A stretch of DNA of 64,000 nucleotides from Parvularcula sp964219355 (lineage in GTDB: Bacteria > Pseudomonadota > Alphaproteobacteria > Caulobacterales > Parvularculaceae), in the NCBI GenBank assembly GCA_964219355.1, contig CAXPOZ010000002.1:62001-126000 (forward strand). Reading direction: 5' to 3'. The notes below the pieces were generated by a model. That model was given only the letters and a program-made list of their open reading frames with translations, had not been told where the DNA came from and searched no databases. Made by a program: the position numbers and the translations under genes. Within the stretch, counting starts at the first letter, position 1. Every line of letters begins with the position of its first letter. Shown here one piece after another: positions 41,606 to 49,355 of this stretch.

Positions 41606-41828
41606 TGCGAGAAGCGCATATCTCGGTGCCGGCATCGCGATCGGTGTCGGCTTGGGGACGGCCCTCGGCGTCGCCATGGATGATATGAGCATCGGTCTGG
41701 CCATCGGGATCGGCATGGGCCTCTCGATTGGCGCAGCTTTGGCAGCGACGAAGTCCGGCAAGGGCAGTGGCGGTGATGGCGGCATTGATTCAGGCTCGGA
41801 TGGCGGCGGTGACGGAGGCGGCGAGTGA
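41598..41828 (+). CDS. glycine-rich small membrane protein within the gcv operon
   Basis: A 76-residue protein, about a third glycine. Residues 8-50 form two hydrophobic glycine-zipper stretches (LGAGIAIGVGLGTALGVA, IGLAIGIGMGLSIGAALAA) separated by MDDMS. The last 20 residues are Gly/Asp/Ser only (GDGGIDSGSDGGGDGGGE). It starts inside the gcvH stop (ATGGCTGA) and ends overlapping the next gene (GTGA), so it is coupled on both sides. No family recognised. The composition is striking for a gene under a glycine riboswitch. Confidence 0.65.
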   Translation: MADARSAYLGAGIAIGVGLGTALGVAMDDMSIGLAIGIGMGLSIGAALAATKSGKGSGGDGGIDSGSDGGGDGGGE

Positions 41829-42244
41829 CGCGGCCCCGTTTTCACTTGGCTATTCCGGTGACGGATATTCCGGCGGCACGTGCGTTCTACGGCGAGCTCC
41901 TCGGATGCGAAGAAGGCCGCTCGGATGAGAAATGGGTCGACTTCAACATGTTCGGTCATCAGGTCGTCACCCATCTCGGCGGCGAAGCCGGTGACAGGGT
42001 CAAAAATGACGTGGACGGACATGACGTGCCGGTCCCGCATTTCGGGGTCATTCTCGAACTTGATGAATTCTGGAAACTCGCTGACCGACTGAAAGCGGCG
42101 GGCACGGAATTCGTGATTGAGCCCTATACGCGTTTCGAAGGCCTGCCGGGCGAGCAGGCCACCATGTTTTTCCGCGACCCTTCTGGGAACGCACTCGAAT
42201 TCAAGGCATTCCGCGACGACGCACATGTCTTCGCGACGGAGTAA
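41825..42244 (+). CDS. VOC family protein (glyoxalase/dioxygenase type)
   Basis: A 139-residue VOC domain: FHLAIPVTDIPAARAFYGELLGCEEGRSDEKWVDFNMFGHQVVTHL, then VPHFGVILELDEFWKLADRLKAAG and FFRDPSGNALEFKAF. The His/Glu metal positions of the fold (FHLAI, PHFGV, LEFKA) are present. The GTG start overlaps the upstream stop, and gcvPA begins 6 bp downstream. It is therefore co-expressed with glycine cleavage; a role towards glyoxylate or another aldehyde is conjecture. Confidence 0.85.
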   Translation: MTRPRFHLAIPVTDIPAARAFYGELLGCEEGRSDEKWVDFNMFGHQVVTHLGGEAGDRVKNDVDGHDVPVPHFGVILELDEFWKLADRLKAAGTEFVIEPYTRFEGLPGEQATMFFRDPSGNALEFKAFRDDAHVFATE

Positions 42245-42250
42245 GGTAAT

Positions 42251-43597
42251 ATGAGATATCTTCCGCTTAATGATAAAGAGCGCGCCGAGATGCGCGGCGT
42301 CATCGGGGTTGGGGCCATTGATGACCTTTTCCGCGATGTGCCTGCCGATGCGCTGAACCCCGCGCTCGATCTGCCCGATCACAAAAGCGAGCTCGAAGTC
42401 GAACGCGAGATGATGGCGCTGGCGCGCAAGAACAACGCGGCGGGCGACACGGCATTCTTTGTTGGTTGCGGCGCTTACCGCCACCACGTACCGGCGACGG
42501 TTGATCACATCATTCAGCGGTCGGAATTCCTGACCGCCTATACGCCCTACCAGCCGGAAATCGCGCAAGGCACGCTGCAATATCTCTTTGAATTCCAGAC
42601 GCAGGTTGCCGAACTCACCGGCATGGAGATCGCCAACGCCTCCATGTATGACGGCTCAACGGCTGCCGCCGAAGCCGCGCTGATGGCGAAACGCATCACC
42701 AAGCGGCGCAAGGTGATCTGCTCAGGCGGGCTTCATCCGCATTACGAGGCAGTGATCCGCACGAATCTTGAACTCATCGGTGATGAGGTGGTCTTTGCAA
42801 CCTCAAACCCCGAAGGGCAGGGCGGCCTTACCGACATGATCGATGAGGAAACCTCCTGCATCATCGTTCAGTCCCCGGATGTCTTCGGCCATCTGCGCGA
42901 TCTCTCCGCGCTCGCCGATGCCGCCCATGAAAAAGGCGCGCTGATGGTGGCTGTCGTGACCGAGGCCGTTTCTTTCGGGCTTCTCAAATCACCGGGTGAG
43001 CAGGGCGCGGATATCGTCGTTGGCGAAGGCCAGTCGATCGGCAATGCCATCAATTTCGGTGGGCCCTATGTCGGCCTCTTTGCGGCGCGCGATAAACACA
43101 GGCGCCACATGCCGGGCCGCCTCGCCGGGGAAACGGTGGATGCGGACGGTAAGCGCGGCTATGTGCTGACCCTCTCAACGCGGGAACAGCACATCCGCCG
43201 CGAAAAGGCGACGTCGAATATCTGCACCAATTCGGGGCTTTGTGCGCTTGCCTTCACGGTTCATATGTCGCTGCTCGGCGGCACGGGCCTGCGTCAGCTC
43301 GCGATCCTAAATCACGAGAATGCTTGCAAGACCGCTGATGCGCTCAGCGCCATCTCCGGCGTTGAGCTTCTCAATGACAGCTTCTTCAACGAGTTTACGA
43401 TCCGGCTGCCGAAGAATGCAGAAGCGGTGGTTGAAGAGTTGGCGCGCCAGAAGATTTTGGCCGGTGTACCCGGCGGTCGTCTCTGGCCGGGCAATGAGGA
43501 TCTGGAGAACATCCTGATCGTCGCTGCGACAGAACGGACGACCTCGGACGATATCGACCGGCTCGCTTCGGGCCTCGAACAGGCACTCAAAGGGTAA
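42251..43597 (+). CDS. gcvPA: glycine dehydrogenase (decarboxylating) subunit 1
   Basis: The N-terminal half of the P protein encoded as a separate subunit, as in many bacteria with split gcvP. Motifs are MRYLPLNDKERAEMRGVIGVGAIDDLF, FVGCGAYRHHVPATVDHIIQRSEFLTAYTPYQPEIAQGTLQYLFEFQ, ANASMYDGSTAAAEAALMA, and STREQHIRREKATSNICTN. The PLP lysine is in the partner subunit. With GcvPB it decarboxylates glycine and loads H protein. The 448-residue length is normal. Confidence 0.96.
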   Translation: MRYLPLNDKERAEMRGVIGVGAIDDLFRDVPADALNPALDLPDHKSELEVEREMMALARKNNAAGDTAFFVGCGAYRHHVPATVDHIIQRSEFLTAYTPYQPEIAQGTLQYLFEFQTQVAELTGMEIANASMYDGSTAAAEAALMAKRITKRRKVICSGGLHPHYEAVIRTNLELIGDEVVFATSNPEGQGGLTDMIDEETSCIIVQSPDVFGHLRDLSALADAAHEKGALMVAVVTEAVSFGLLKSPGEQGADIVVGEGQSIGNAINFGGPYVGLFAARDKHRRHMPGRLAGETVDADGKRGYVLTLSTREQHIRREKATSNICTNSGLCALAFTVHMSLLGGTGLRQLAILNHENACKTADALSAISGVELLNDSFFNEFTIRLPKNAEAVVEELARQKILAGVPGGRLWPGNEDLENILIVAATERTTSDDIDRLASGLEQALKG

Positions 43598-43607
43598 GGA
43601 CCAGATC

Positions 43608-45179
43608 ATGACGATGAACAATCAGGGCCGTCCCACCCGTCCCGAAGACACCGCCAGCTACACGCCGTTCCCGACGCATACGGGCAACCGGGCGCTGGAG
43701 ATTGCCGAGCCGCTGATCTTCGAGGTTGGCGACTTCGAGGGCACAGGCGTTGACTTGCCAAAGGCCGAAGGCATCAAGCCGCGCATCGCTGGTTTTGACC
43801 GTCAGCACGCCCCGCATCTGCCGGGCCTCGCCGAGCCGGAGGCGATGCGCCATTATGTGCGTCTCTCCCAGAAGAACTACGCCATCGATATGGGGCTCTT
43901 CCCGCTTGGCTCCTGCACCATGAAACACAATCCGCGGCTCAATGAGAAAGTCGCGCGCCTCAAGGGCTTTGCCGATATCCATCCGCTCCAGCCGCAATCG
44001 ACCGTGCAGGGCGCATTGGAGATGATCGATATCTTGGCCGGCTGGCTGAAAGAGCTGACCGGCATGCCCGCCGTTGCGATGAGCCCCAAGGCGGGCGCGC
44101 ATGGTGAGCTCTGCGGGATGATGGCAATCAAGGCGGCGCTGATCGCGCGCGGGGAGGGCGAGACCCGCACCCGTGTGCTCGCGCCTGAATCCGCGCACGG
44201 CACGAACCCTGCCACCGCCGCACAATGCGGCTTTACCGTCGATGATATCCCTGCGGATGAAACGGGCCGCGTTGATCTTGCGGCTTTCAAGGAAAAGCTG
44301 GGCCCCGATGTTGCTGGGATCATGGTGACGAACCCCAACACTTGCGGTCTGTTTGAGCGTGACATCCGTGAGATTGCCGATGCGGTGCATGAGGCGGGCG
44401 GCTATTTTTATTGTGATGGCGCGAATTTCAACGCCATCATGGGTAAGGCACGGCCCGGCGATCTTGGTGTCGATGCCATGCATATCAATCTGCACAAGAC
44501 CTTTTCGACCCCACATGGTGGCGGCGGTCCGGGTTCTGGCCCGACCGTGCTCGCGGACAGCCTTGCGCCTTATGCGCCGGTGCCCTTCATCATTCAGGAT
44601 GAGGACGGCTTCCGCCTCGTTGAGGATATCGAAGGCGAAGCGAAAGACGCCTTCGGACGGCTCGTTGCCTTCCAGGGCCAGATGGGCATGTATGTCCGGG
44701 CGCTGACCTATATGCTCAGCCACGGCAAGGACGGGCTGAAGCAGGCAGCAGAGGACGCGGTCCTCAACGCCAATTACGTGCTCAAGCGTCTGTCTGCTGA
44801 GATGACCCCGGCCTTTGACGGCACCTGCATGCATGAGGCGCTGTTCTCGGATGATTTCCTGAAAGATACCGGTGTCGGCACGCTCGATTTTGCCAAAGCC
44901 ATGATCGATGAGGGCTTCCATCCGATGACGATGTATTTCCCGCTCGTCGTCTCGGGCGCCATGCTGATCGAGCCGACTGAATCGGAATCCAAACAGGGTC
45001 TCGACCAGTTCTGCGATGCGCTGCTCGGGCTCGCCGGTGATGCAAAATCCGGTGACCAGCTTGAGAAATTCAAGGCCGCGCCGATCTACTCGCCGATGCG
45101 CCGCCTTGATGAGACGCAGGCCGCGCGTAATCCTGTCCTTAAATGGACCGAAGACGCACCGAGCATGGCGGCGGAGTAA
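43608..45179 (+). CDS. gcvPB: glycine dehydrogenase (decarboxylating) subunit 2
   Basis: The C-terminal half of P protein, 523 residues. The PLP lysine is in AMHINLHKTFSTPHGGGGPG near residue 295. Other marks are YAIDMGLFPLGSCTMKHNP, LSPKAGAHGELCGM-type (AMSPKAGAHGELCGM) and SAHGTNPATAAQCGF. It begins 10 bp after gcvPA with AAGGA before the ATG. This is the last gene of the riboswitch-controlled operon; an intrinsic terminator lies 45 bp past its stop. Confidence 0.97.
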   Translation: MTMNNQGRPTRPEDTASYTPFPTHTGNRALEIAEPLIFEVGDFEGTGVDLPKAEGIKPRIAGFDRQHAPHLPGLAEPEAMRHYVRLSQKNYAIDMGLFPLGSCTMKHNPRLNEKVARLKGFADIHPLQPQSTVQGALEMIDILAGWLKELTGMPAVAMSPKAGAHGELCGMMAIKAALIARGEGETRTRVLAPESAHGTNPATAAQCGFTVDDIPADETGRVDLAAFKEKLGPDVAGIMVTNPNTCGLFERDIREIADAVHEAGGYFYCDGANFNAIMGKARPGDLGVDAMHINLHKTFSTPHGGGGPGSGPTVLADSLAPYAPVPFIIQDEDGFRLVEDIEGEAKDAFGRLVAFQGQMGMYVRALTYMLSHGKDGLKQAAEDAVLNANYVLKRLSAEMTPAFDGTCMHEALFSDDFLKDTGVGTLDFAKAMIDEGFHPMTMYFPLVVSGAMLIEPTESESKQGLDQFCDALLGLAGDAKSGDQLEKFKAAPIYSPMRRLDETQAARNPVLKWTEDAPSMAAE

Positions 45180-45224
45180 AGATACCTATTTCCCCGCTTG
45201 GCGGGGGAGAAAGTACCAACCAAC

Positions 45225-45254
45225 AAAAAGGGCGCCTCACCGGGCGCCCTTTTT
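45225..45254 (+). terminator. intrinsic terminator of the gcv operon
   Basis: GGGCGCC-N6-GGCGCCC stem flanked by five A and five T (AAAAAGGGCGCC ... GGCGCCCTTTTT). The symmetrical A/T tracts make it bidirectional, so it can also end the convergent DUF2937 gene. A second smaller stem, CCCCGC-TTG-GCGGGG, stands at 45193-45207. Confidence 0.9.
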
Positions 45255-45275
45255 CAATTCAGGTGTAGCCTTTGC

Positions 45276-45857
45276 TCAGTAAGCGTAGCGGCTGCGGAAG
45301 GGCATGCCGATCAGGCCGAAGAGCAAGCGGAAGATCGCCCAGAACCCGACACCGCCGCCGGCGCCATAGGCAAGGCCATCCATTGTGACCGGCACGGCCA
45401 GCTCGAATTCCTTGAGCGAATTCATGGCCAGATAGCGGGTGCAGAGCGTGTCGAGACGGTTCTCGGTTTTCTCTTTGAGCGCGTCCGGTACATCCGAGCT
45501 GCATGAGCCATCGAGCAGCGCACGACCGAGCAGGATGGGGCGTTCCCATTTGCTGGCGGCCTGCAGCTCTTCCTGCAAAGCGAGCAGTTTTTCGAACCGG
45601 CGGACGATCATCTCATCCTCAAGGCAGCTTGCCTGTGGATTGCTGTTGTCTTCCGACTTGGCCCGGCAATCGGCGGCCACCTGGTCGCGATCAACGCCGT
45701 AATACTCCCAGCGCTCTGTGATCCGTTCTGCATCGAGGCGGCGCTCATCGACGCGGCCTTCGAGATTTTGCATGAAATGTGTCGTGAAGTTCGGTGCTTG
45801 TGAACCGGCAATCAGGCCGGCGACCCCCAGCACAAACGCAAGAATTTTGCCCAGCAT
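45276..45857 (-). CDS. DUF2937 family membrane protein
   Basis: A 193-residue protein. The N-terminal helix MLGKILAFVLGVAGLIAGSQ is followed by FTTHFMQNLEGRVDERRLDAE, a long soluble helical middle with three or four Cys (CRAKSEDNSNPQASC, SCSSDVPDAL), and a C-terminal helix FWAIFRLLFGLIGMPFR. This is the DUF2937 layout. ATG 45857 best matches family N-termini; ATG 45875 and 45902 are alternatives. The function is unknown. It is convergent with the gcv operon and divergent from the AraC gene. Confidence 0.8.
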   Translation of the reverse strand: MLGKILAFVLGVAGLIAGSQAPNFTTHFMQNLEGRVDERRLDAERITERWEYYGVDRDQVAADCRAKSEDNSNPQASCLEDEMIVRRFEKLLALQEELQAASKWERPILLGRALLDGSCSSDVPDALKEKTENRLDTLCTRYLAMNSLKEFELAVPVTMDGLAYGAGGGVGFWAIFRLLFGLIGMPFRSRYAY

Positions 45858-45966
45858 ACCCTTATTCGTCCCCATATAGGTGTGCGATCTAGGGGTCAGC
45901 ATGGCCGATGGGGCGCCAATCGTCCACCGTAAATTAACGGCTGGTTAAGCTTTGTGGCGATCTTGA

Positions 45967-46000
45967 CTACAAATGTAGGCGTGGCATTCTCCTGAGAATG
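45967..46000. promoter_or_regulatory. two dyads in the araC-type gene promoter region
   Basis: CTACAAATGTAG (45967-45978) and CATTCTC-CT-GAGAATG (45985-46000) lie 20-55 bp before the AraC-type start. TTGACT at 45963-45968 could be a -35, putting both dyads over the promoter. The first dyad has the ACA-N2-TGT form seen in several repressor operators, including BlaI-type. Which protein binds is unknown. Confidence 0.4.
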
Positions 46001-46020
46001 GCACGCAGGAACGAGGGATA

Positions 46021-46752
46021 ATGCGGTATCACAGGCAGTATGCGCCGCTGACGCAGATGGCGTCGCATCGGGATGATCTCTCGCATGTCACCCTCGTGAT
46101 GGCGGGCGGTTTCCTTGAAGAGAGCTCAAATGGCTCCTGTCTGGTGCGTGTAGGGGATGTGCTGATCAAGCCGCGGGACACTGCCCATTCCAACCATTTC
46201 GCGCATGAAGGGGCGGCACTCTTGTGCCTGACATTCCCGCAGATCCCGTCCGAAAAGGGAGAGACGCCGCAATGGGCGTGCCTCCGGACAGCGGCGTCGA
46301 TGCGGCTGGCGCTCGAGCTGACAGAGGCGATTCGGCACGAAGATGAGGCGCGCATCGCGCAAGGGCAGGCCTGCCTTTTGGCTGAAGGGATGGGGGCGGC
46401 CCAAGTGGCAAGGCGGTCACCGCCGCGCTGGCTCTCACGGCTGAAGGACGAGTTGACCGAGAGTGGGCTGGCGGAAGTCGATGTCGCGAGCCGGGCGGAG
46501 GCGGCGGGAGTGCATCCCGTCCATGCCTCGCGGCTCTTCCGGCGGCATTTTGGCGAATCAATCACGGCCTATGCTCAGAACCAGTCGATCCGCCGTGCCA
46601 TGGCGCAATTCGGCAAGAAACGCCGCGGGCTGGGGCGAATTGCCCAGATTGCAGGCTTCTATGACCAGAGCCACATGTGCCGGGTGTTCCGCCAACAGTT
46701 GGGGCTTGCCCCAGGACGCGTGCAGGCGCTCGGCGAAGCCGTCGCCAGTTAA
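46021..46752 (+). CDS. AraC family transcriptional regulator
   Basis: A 243-residue regulator. The N-terminal cupin-like sensor has GGFLEESSNGSCLVRVGDVLIKPRDTAHSNHF. The C-terminal double HTH (about residues 140-240) contains VDVASRAEAAGVHPVHASRLFRRHFGESITAYAQNQSIRRA and IAQIAGFYDQSHMCRVFRQQLGLAPG, the second being the AraC signature. The inducer is unknown. The likely target is the serine hydrolase gene 64 bp downstream on the same strand, and its own promoter with two dyads. Confidence 0.92.
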   Translation: MRYHRQYAPLTQMASHRDDLSHVTLVMAGGFLEESSNGSCLVRVGDVLIKPRDTAHSNHFAHEGAALLCLTFPQIPSEKGETPQWACLRTAASMRLALELTEAIRHEDEARIAQGQACLLAEGMGAAQVARRSPPRWLSRLKDELTESGLAEVDVASRAEAAGVHPVHASRLFRRHFGESITAYAQNQSIRRAMAQFGKKRRGLGRIAQIAGFYDQSHMCRVFRQQLGLAPGRVQALGEAVAS

Positions 46753-46816
46753 GATCGTCCAATACGGGGATGCCGCTGCCACGATAAGCCGTCCCCGGAA
46801 TTATCAGGAGAGTTAT

Positions 46817-48343
46817 ATGTCCGCCCGATTGAGTGCCCTTGCCGGGCTCGGTCTCGTCATGTCAGTTTCGGCCTGCGCAACGAGTGCCGCGCCCGCACCC
46901 CAGCCGCCGCTCGCCATCGCGGGTGAGATGGACAGCTATATCGAAGAGGGGATGGACGCCGTCGGCATCGTGCCCGGACTGGCGGTTGCGATCTACACGC
47001 CGGACGGGGCCTATTTGCGCAGCTTCGGCGTGACGAATATCGAGACGGGCGAGCCGGTCACGACGGACACGGCATTCTACATCGCTTCCTCGACCAAATC
47101 TTTCACCGCCATGGCCATGGCGATCCTTGAGGATCGCGGCGAGATCGACCTTGACCAGACGCTTACTGAATTTGCGCCGGATGCGCCTTTTCCGGCGGAG
47201 GTGCGCCCCGACGAGGTGATCCTGCGCTCGCTTCTGACGCATACGTCCGGCATTAGAAATAATCCTATCGCCTACCGGGTTGCCTTTACGGGCCAGCATA
47301 CGCCCGAGAAGACCTGGGAGCTGCTTGGGCGCTCGCAGGCGAATGAAAATGCGCCGATGGGCACGTTCCAGTACACCAATGTCGGCTATAACATCCTCAC
47401 CATACTGACGGACCGTAAGCTGGGTGTGAACTGGCAGGACCTTCTGGCCGAGGAACTTTTCGACCCGATCGGAATGGAAGAGACGACCGCCTATATGTCG
47501 GTGGCCAAGGCGCCGGGCCGCTCGCTGGCGGAACCGCATTTCGGCGGCATGGAAGGTGGTCCGGTCATCACACCGCTTGAGAAGATTGACGCCACCATGC
47601 AGTCAGCAGGCGGCATGGTTCTGAGCGCGAGCGATGCATTGCGCTGGCTTGAATTCATGGTCGAGGGCGGGGTTGTGGAGGGCGCACGGATCGCCCCCGA
47701 AGCGGTCGTCGTCTCGACCCGCGCGCCGCTGGCCGAAGCCAATTCTGAATTTGATGCGTATACCCGCGAATCCTATGGGTTAGGGTGGTATAACAGCACC
47801 TATAAGGGTCGGAACCTTGTCCACCATTTTGGCGGCTATGCCGGTTTCCGCGCCCATATCTCCTATATCCCCGAAGAGAAGATTGGCGTCGCCGTCCTGA
47901 TGAACGAGATCCCGGTGGCGGCAGGCTTCCCCGAGGCAGTGGCCAATCATGTCTATGATCTGATGCTCGATCCTGAGACAGCCGAAACCGATGGCAAAGC
48001 CGCGATTGCGGCGGCGATCCAGCGACGGGACCGGATCATCGCATCGGTAACGGCAGACCGTGAGCGCCGCTCAACGCGGGAATGGCAGCTCACCCAGCCG
48101 CGTAGTGCCTACACAGGGAGCTATTCGAACGAGGATTACGGCACGGCGGATATCACGATTGAAGGCGATGACCTCCGCGTCACCATCGGCAATCTGAGTT
48201 CAGTTGCTGAGCCCTTCACGCGGGAGGATTCCATCCGTGTCGAGATGGTCCCCTTCTCCGGGGATGTCATCCAGTTTGTGATGGGCGCAGACGGTGTCCC
48301 GACCTCCTTCAATTATGACGGGGACGTCTATACCCGCCAATAA
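46817..48343 (+). CDS. serine hydrolase, beta-lactamase class C/DD-peptidase family, lipoprotein-like
   Basis: A 508-residue exported protein. The signal peptide LSALAGLGLVMSVSACATS has a lipobox-like Cys. The nucleophile SxxK is SSTK in FYIASSTKSFTAM (about residue 90), the YxN motif is YTN in FQYTNVGYNIL, and the third motif is HHFGG in NLVHHFGGYAGF. A C-terminal beta domain (about 420-508, TGSYSNEDYGTADITIEGDD) resembles the DUF3471 add-on of such esterases. CAGGAG precedes ATG 46817; the longer frame would run through the araC-type gene. Could be an esterase, D-aminopeptidase or beta-lactamase relative; resistance is not implied. Confidence 0.88.
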   Translation: MSARLSALAGLGLVMSVSACATSAAPAPQPPLAIAGEMDSYIEEGMDAVGIVPGLAVAIYTPDGAYLRSFGVTNIETGEPVTTDTAFYIASSTKSFTAMAMAILEDRGEIDLDQTLTEFAPDAPFPAEVRPDEVILRSLLTHTSGIRNNPIAYRVAFTGQHTPEKTWELLGRSQANENAPMGTFQYTNVGYNILTILTDRKLGVNWQDLLAEELFDPIGMEETTAYMSVAKAPGRSLAEPHFGGMEGGPVITPLEKIDATMQSAGGMVLSASDALRWLEFMVEGGVVEGARIAPEAVVVSTRAPLAEANSEFDAYTRESYGLGWYNSTYKGRNLVHHFGGYAGFRAHISYIPEEKIGVAVLMNEIPVAAGFPEAVANHVYDLMLDPETAETDGKAAIAAAIQRRDRIIASVTADRERRSTREWQLTQPRSAYTGSYSNEDYGTADITIEGDDLRVTIGNLSSVAEPFTREDSIRVEMVPFSGDVIQFVMGADGVPTSFNYDGDVYTRQ

Positions 48344-48355
48344 GGGGAGGGCGCT

Positions 48356-49207
48356 TTAGCTCTCGCGACGCGCCATAAAGGCGAGTTTTTCGAACAGATG
48401 GACGTCCTGCTCATTTTTGAGGAGGGCGCCATGCAGCGGCGGGATCGCCTTGCGTACATCTTTCTCACGGATGGTCGAGAGATCGATATCCTCGACCATC
48501 AGCAGCTTCAGCCAGTCGAGCAGTTCCGACGTAGACGGCTTTTTCTTCAGCCCCGGCACATCGCGCAGCTGGTAGAAAGTGCGCAAGGCATCGGTGACGA
48601 GCTGCTGTTTCAGGCCGGGGTAATGCACCTCGACGATCTCGGACATCGTCTCGGGATCAGGGAATTTGATATAGTGGAAGAAGCACCGCCGCAGGAAGGC
48701 GTCGGGCAGTTCCTTCTCATTGTTCGAGGTGATGATGACGACGGGGCGCTGTTTGGCCGTGATCGTCTCGCCGGTCTCGTAGACATAGAACTCCATGCGA
48801 TCGAGTTCCTGCAGGAGGTCATTGGGGAATTCGATATCAGCCTTGTCGATCTCATCAAGGAGGAGCACCGGGCGCTGATCGGCGGTGAACGCCTCCCACA
48901 GTTTGCCGCGCTTGATGTAGTTGGCGACATCCCGCGCACGCTCCTCGCCGAGCTGTGAATCCCGCAGCCGCGCGACGGCGTCATATTCATATAAGCCCTG
49001 CTGCGCTTTGGTCGTCGATTTCACATGCCATTCCAGAAGGGGCATGCCGAGCGCGGTGGCGACTTCCTTTGCCAGCACTGTCTTGCCGGTGCCGGGCTCG
49101 CCCTTGATCAGGAGCGGTCGCTCCAGCGTGACGGCGGCATTGACCGCCATTTTAAGGTCGTCGGTGGCGACGTAATTCTCGGTACCGGTGAATTTCTGTG
49201 TGCTCAT
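48356..49207 (-). CDS. MoxR family AAA+ ATPase
   Basis: A 283-residue ATPase. Walker A is GEPGTGKT (36-43), Walker B is VLLLDEIDKAD (about 100-110), and sensor 1 is VVIITSNNEKELPDAFLRR (the arginine finger pair). The tail has the lid domain LLDWLKLLMVEDIDL. MoxR proteins act as chaperones for maturation of metal- or VWA-domain partners. Usually a VWA-domain gene follows; here the 3' neighbour is a convergent serine hydrolase, so the partner is elsewhere. The start ATG 49207 is upstream of the operator pair at 49285-49327. Confidence 0.93.
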   Translation of the reverse strand: MSTQKFTGTENYVATDDLKMAVNAAVTLERPLLIKGEPGTGKTVLAKEVATALGMPLLEWHVKSTTKAQQGLYEYDAVARLRDSQLGEERARDVANYIKRGKLWEAFTADQRPVLLLDEIDKADIEFPNDLLQELDRMEFYVYETGETITAKQRPVVIITSNNEKELPDAFLRRCFFHYIKFPDPETMSEIVEVHYPGLKQQLVTDALRTFYQLRDVPGLKKKPSTSELLDWLKLLMVEDIDLSTIREKDVRKAIPPLHGALLKNEQDVHLFEKLAFMARRES

Positions 49208-49284
49208 GGGGACAGTCTTGCCGCTGTCCAGATCGCTTGTGAAGCCCGGGTCGGCAATTCGCCCCAACCTATCGCCCTCTTGAA

Positions 49285-49327
49285 CTAATGAATTAGTACA
49301 TGTATGTCCTACTAAGATATTAGTAGA
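49285..49327. promoter_or_regulatory. pair of ACTAA-N4-TTAGT operators
   Basis: Two copies of the same palindrome, at 49285-49298 (ACTAATGAATTAGT) and within 49310-49327 (CTACTAAGATATTAGTAG), with centres 27 bp apart. They lie in the gap between the divergent moxR-type gene and the second serine hydrolase gene. A dimeric repressor of TetR, MarR or ArsR type is likely; it is not encoded alongside. Confidence 0.5.
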
Positions 49328-49355
49328 ATTGTGGGCTGCTGGCCGGGAGGAAGTG

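Noticed and set aside
45225..45254. CRISPR or mobile repeat
   Set aside because: The symmetrical GC stem with flanking A and T tracts is a bidirectional intrinsic terminator.
46463..46816. Long N-terminal extension of the first serine hydrolase
   Set aside because: It overlaps the AraC-type gene in another frame; the signal peptide and CAGGAG site place the start at 46817.
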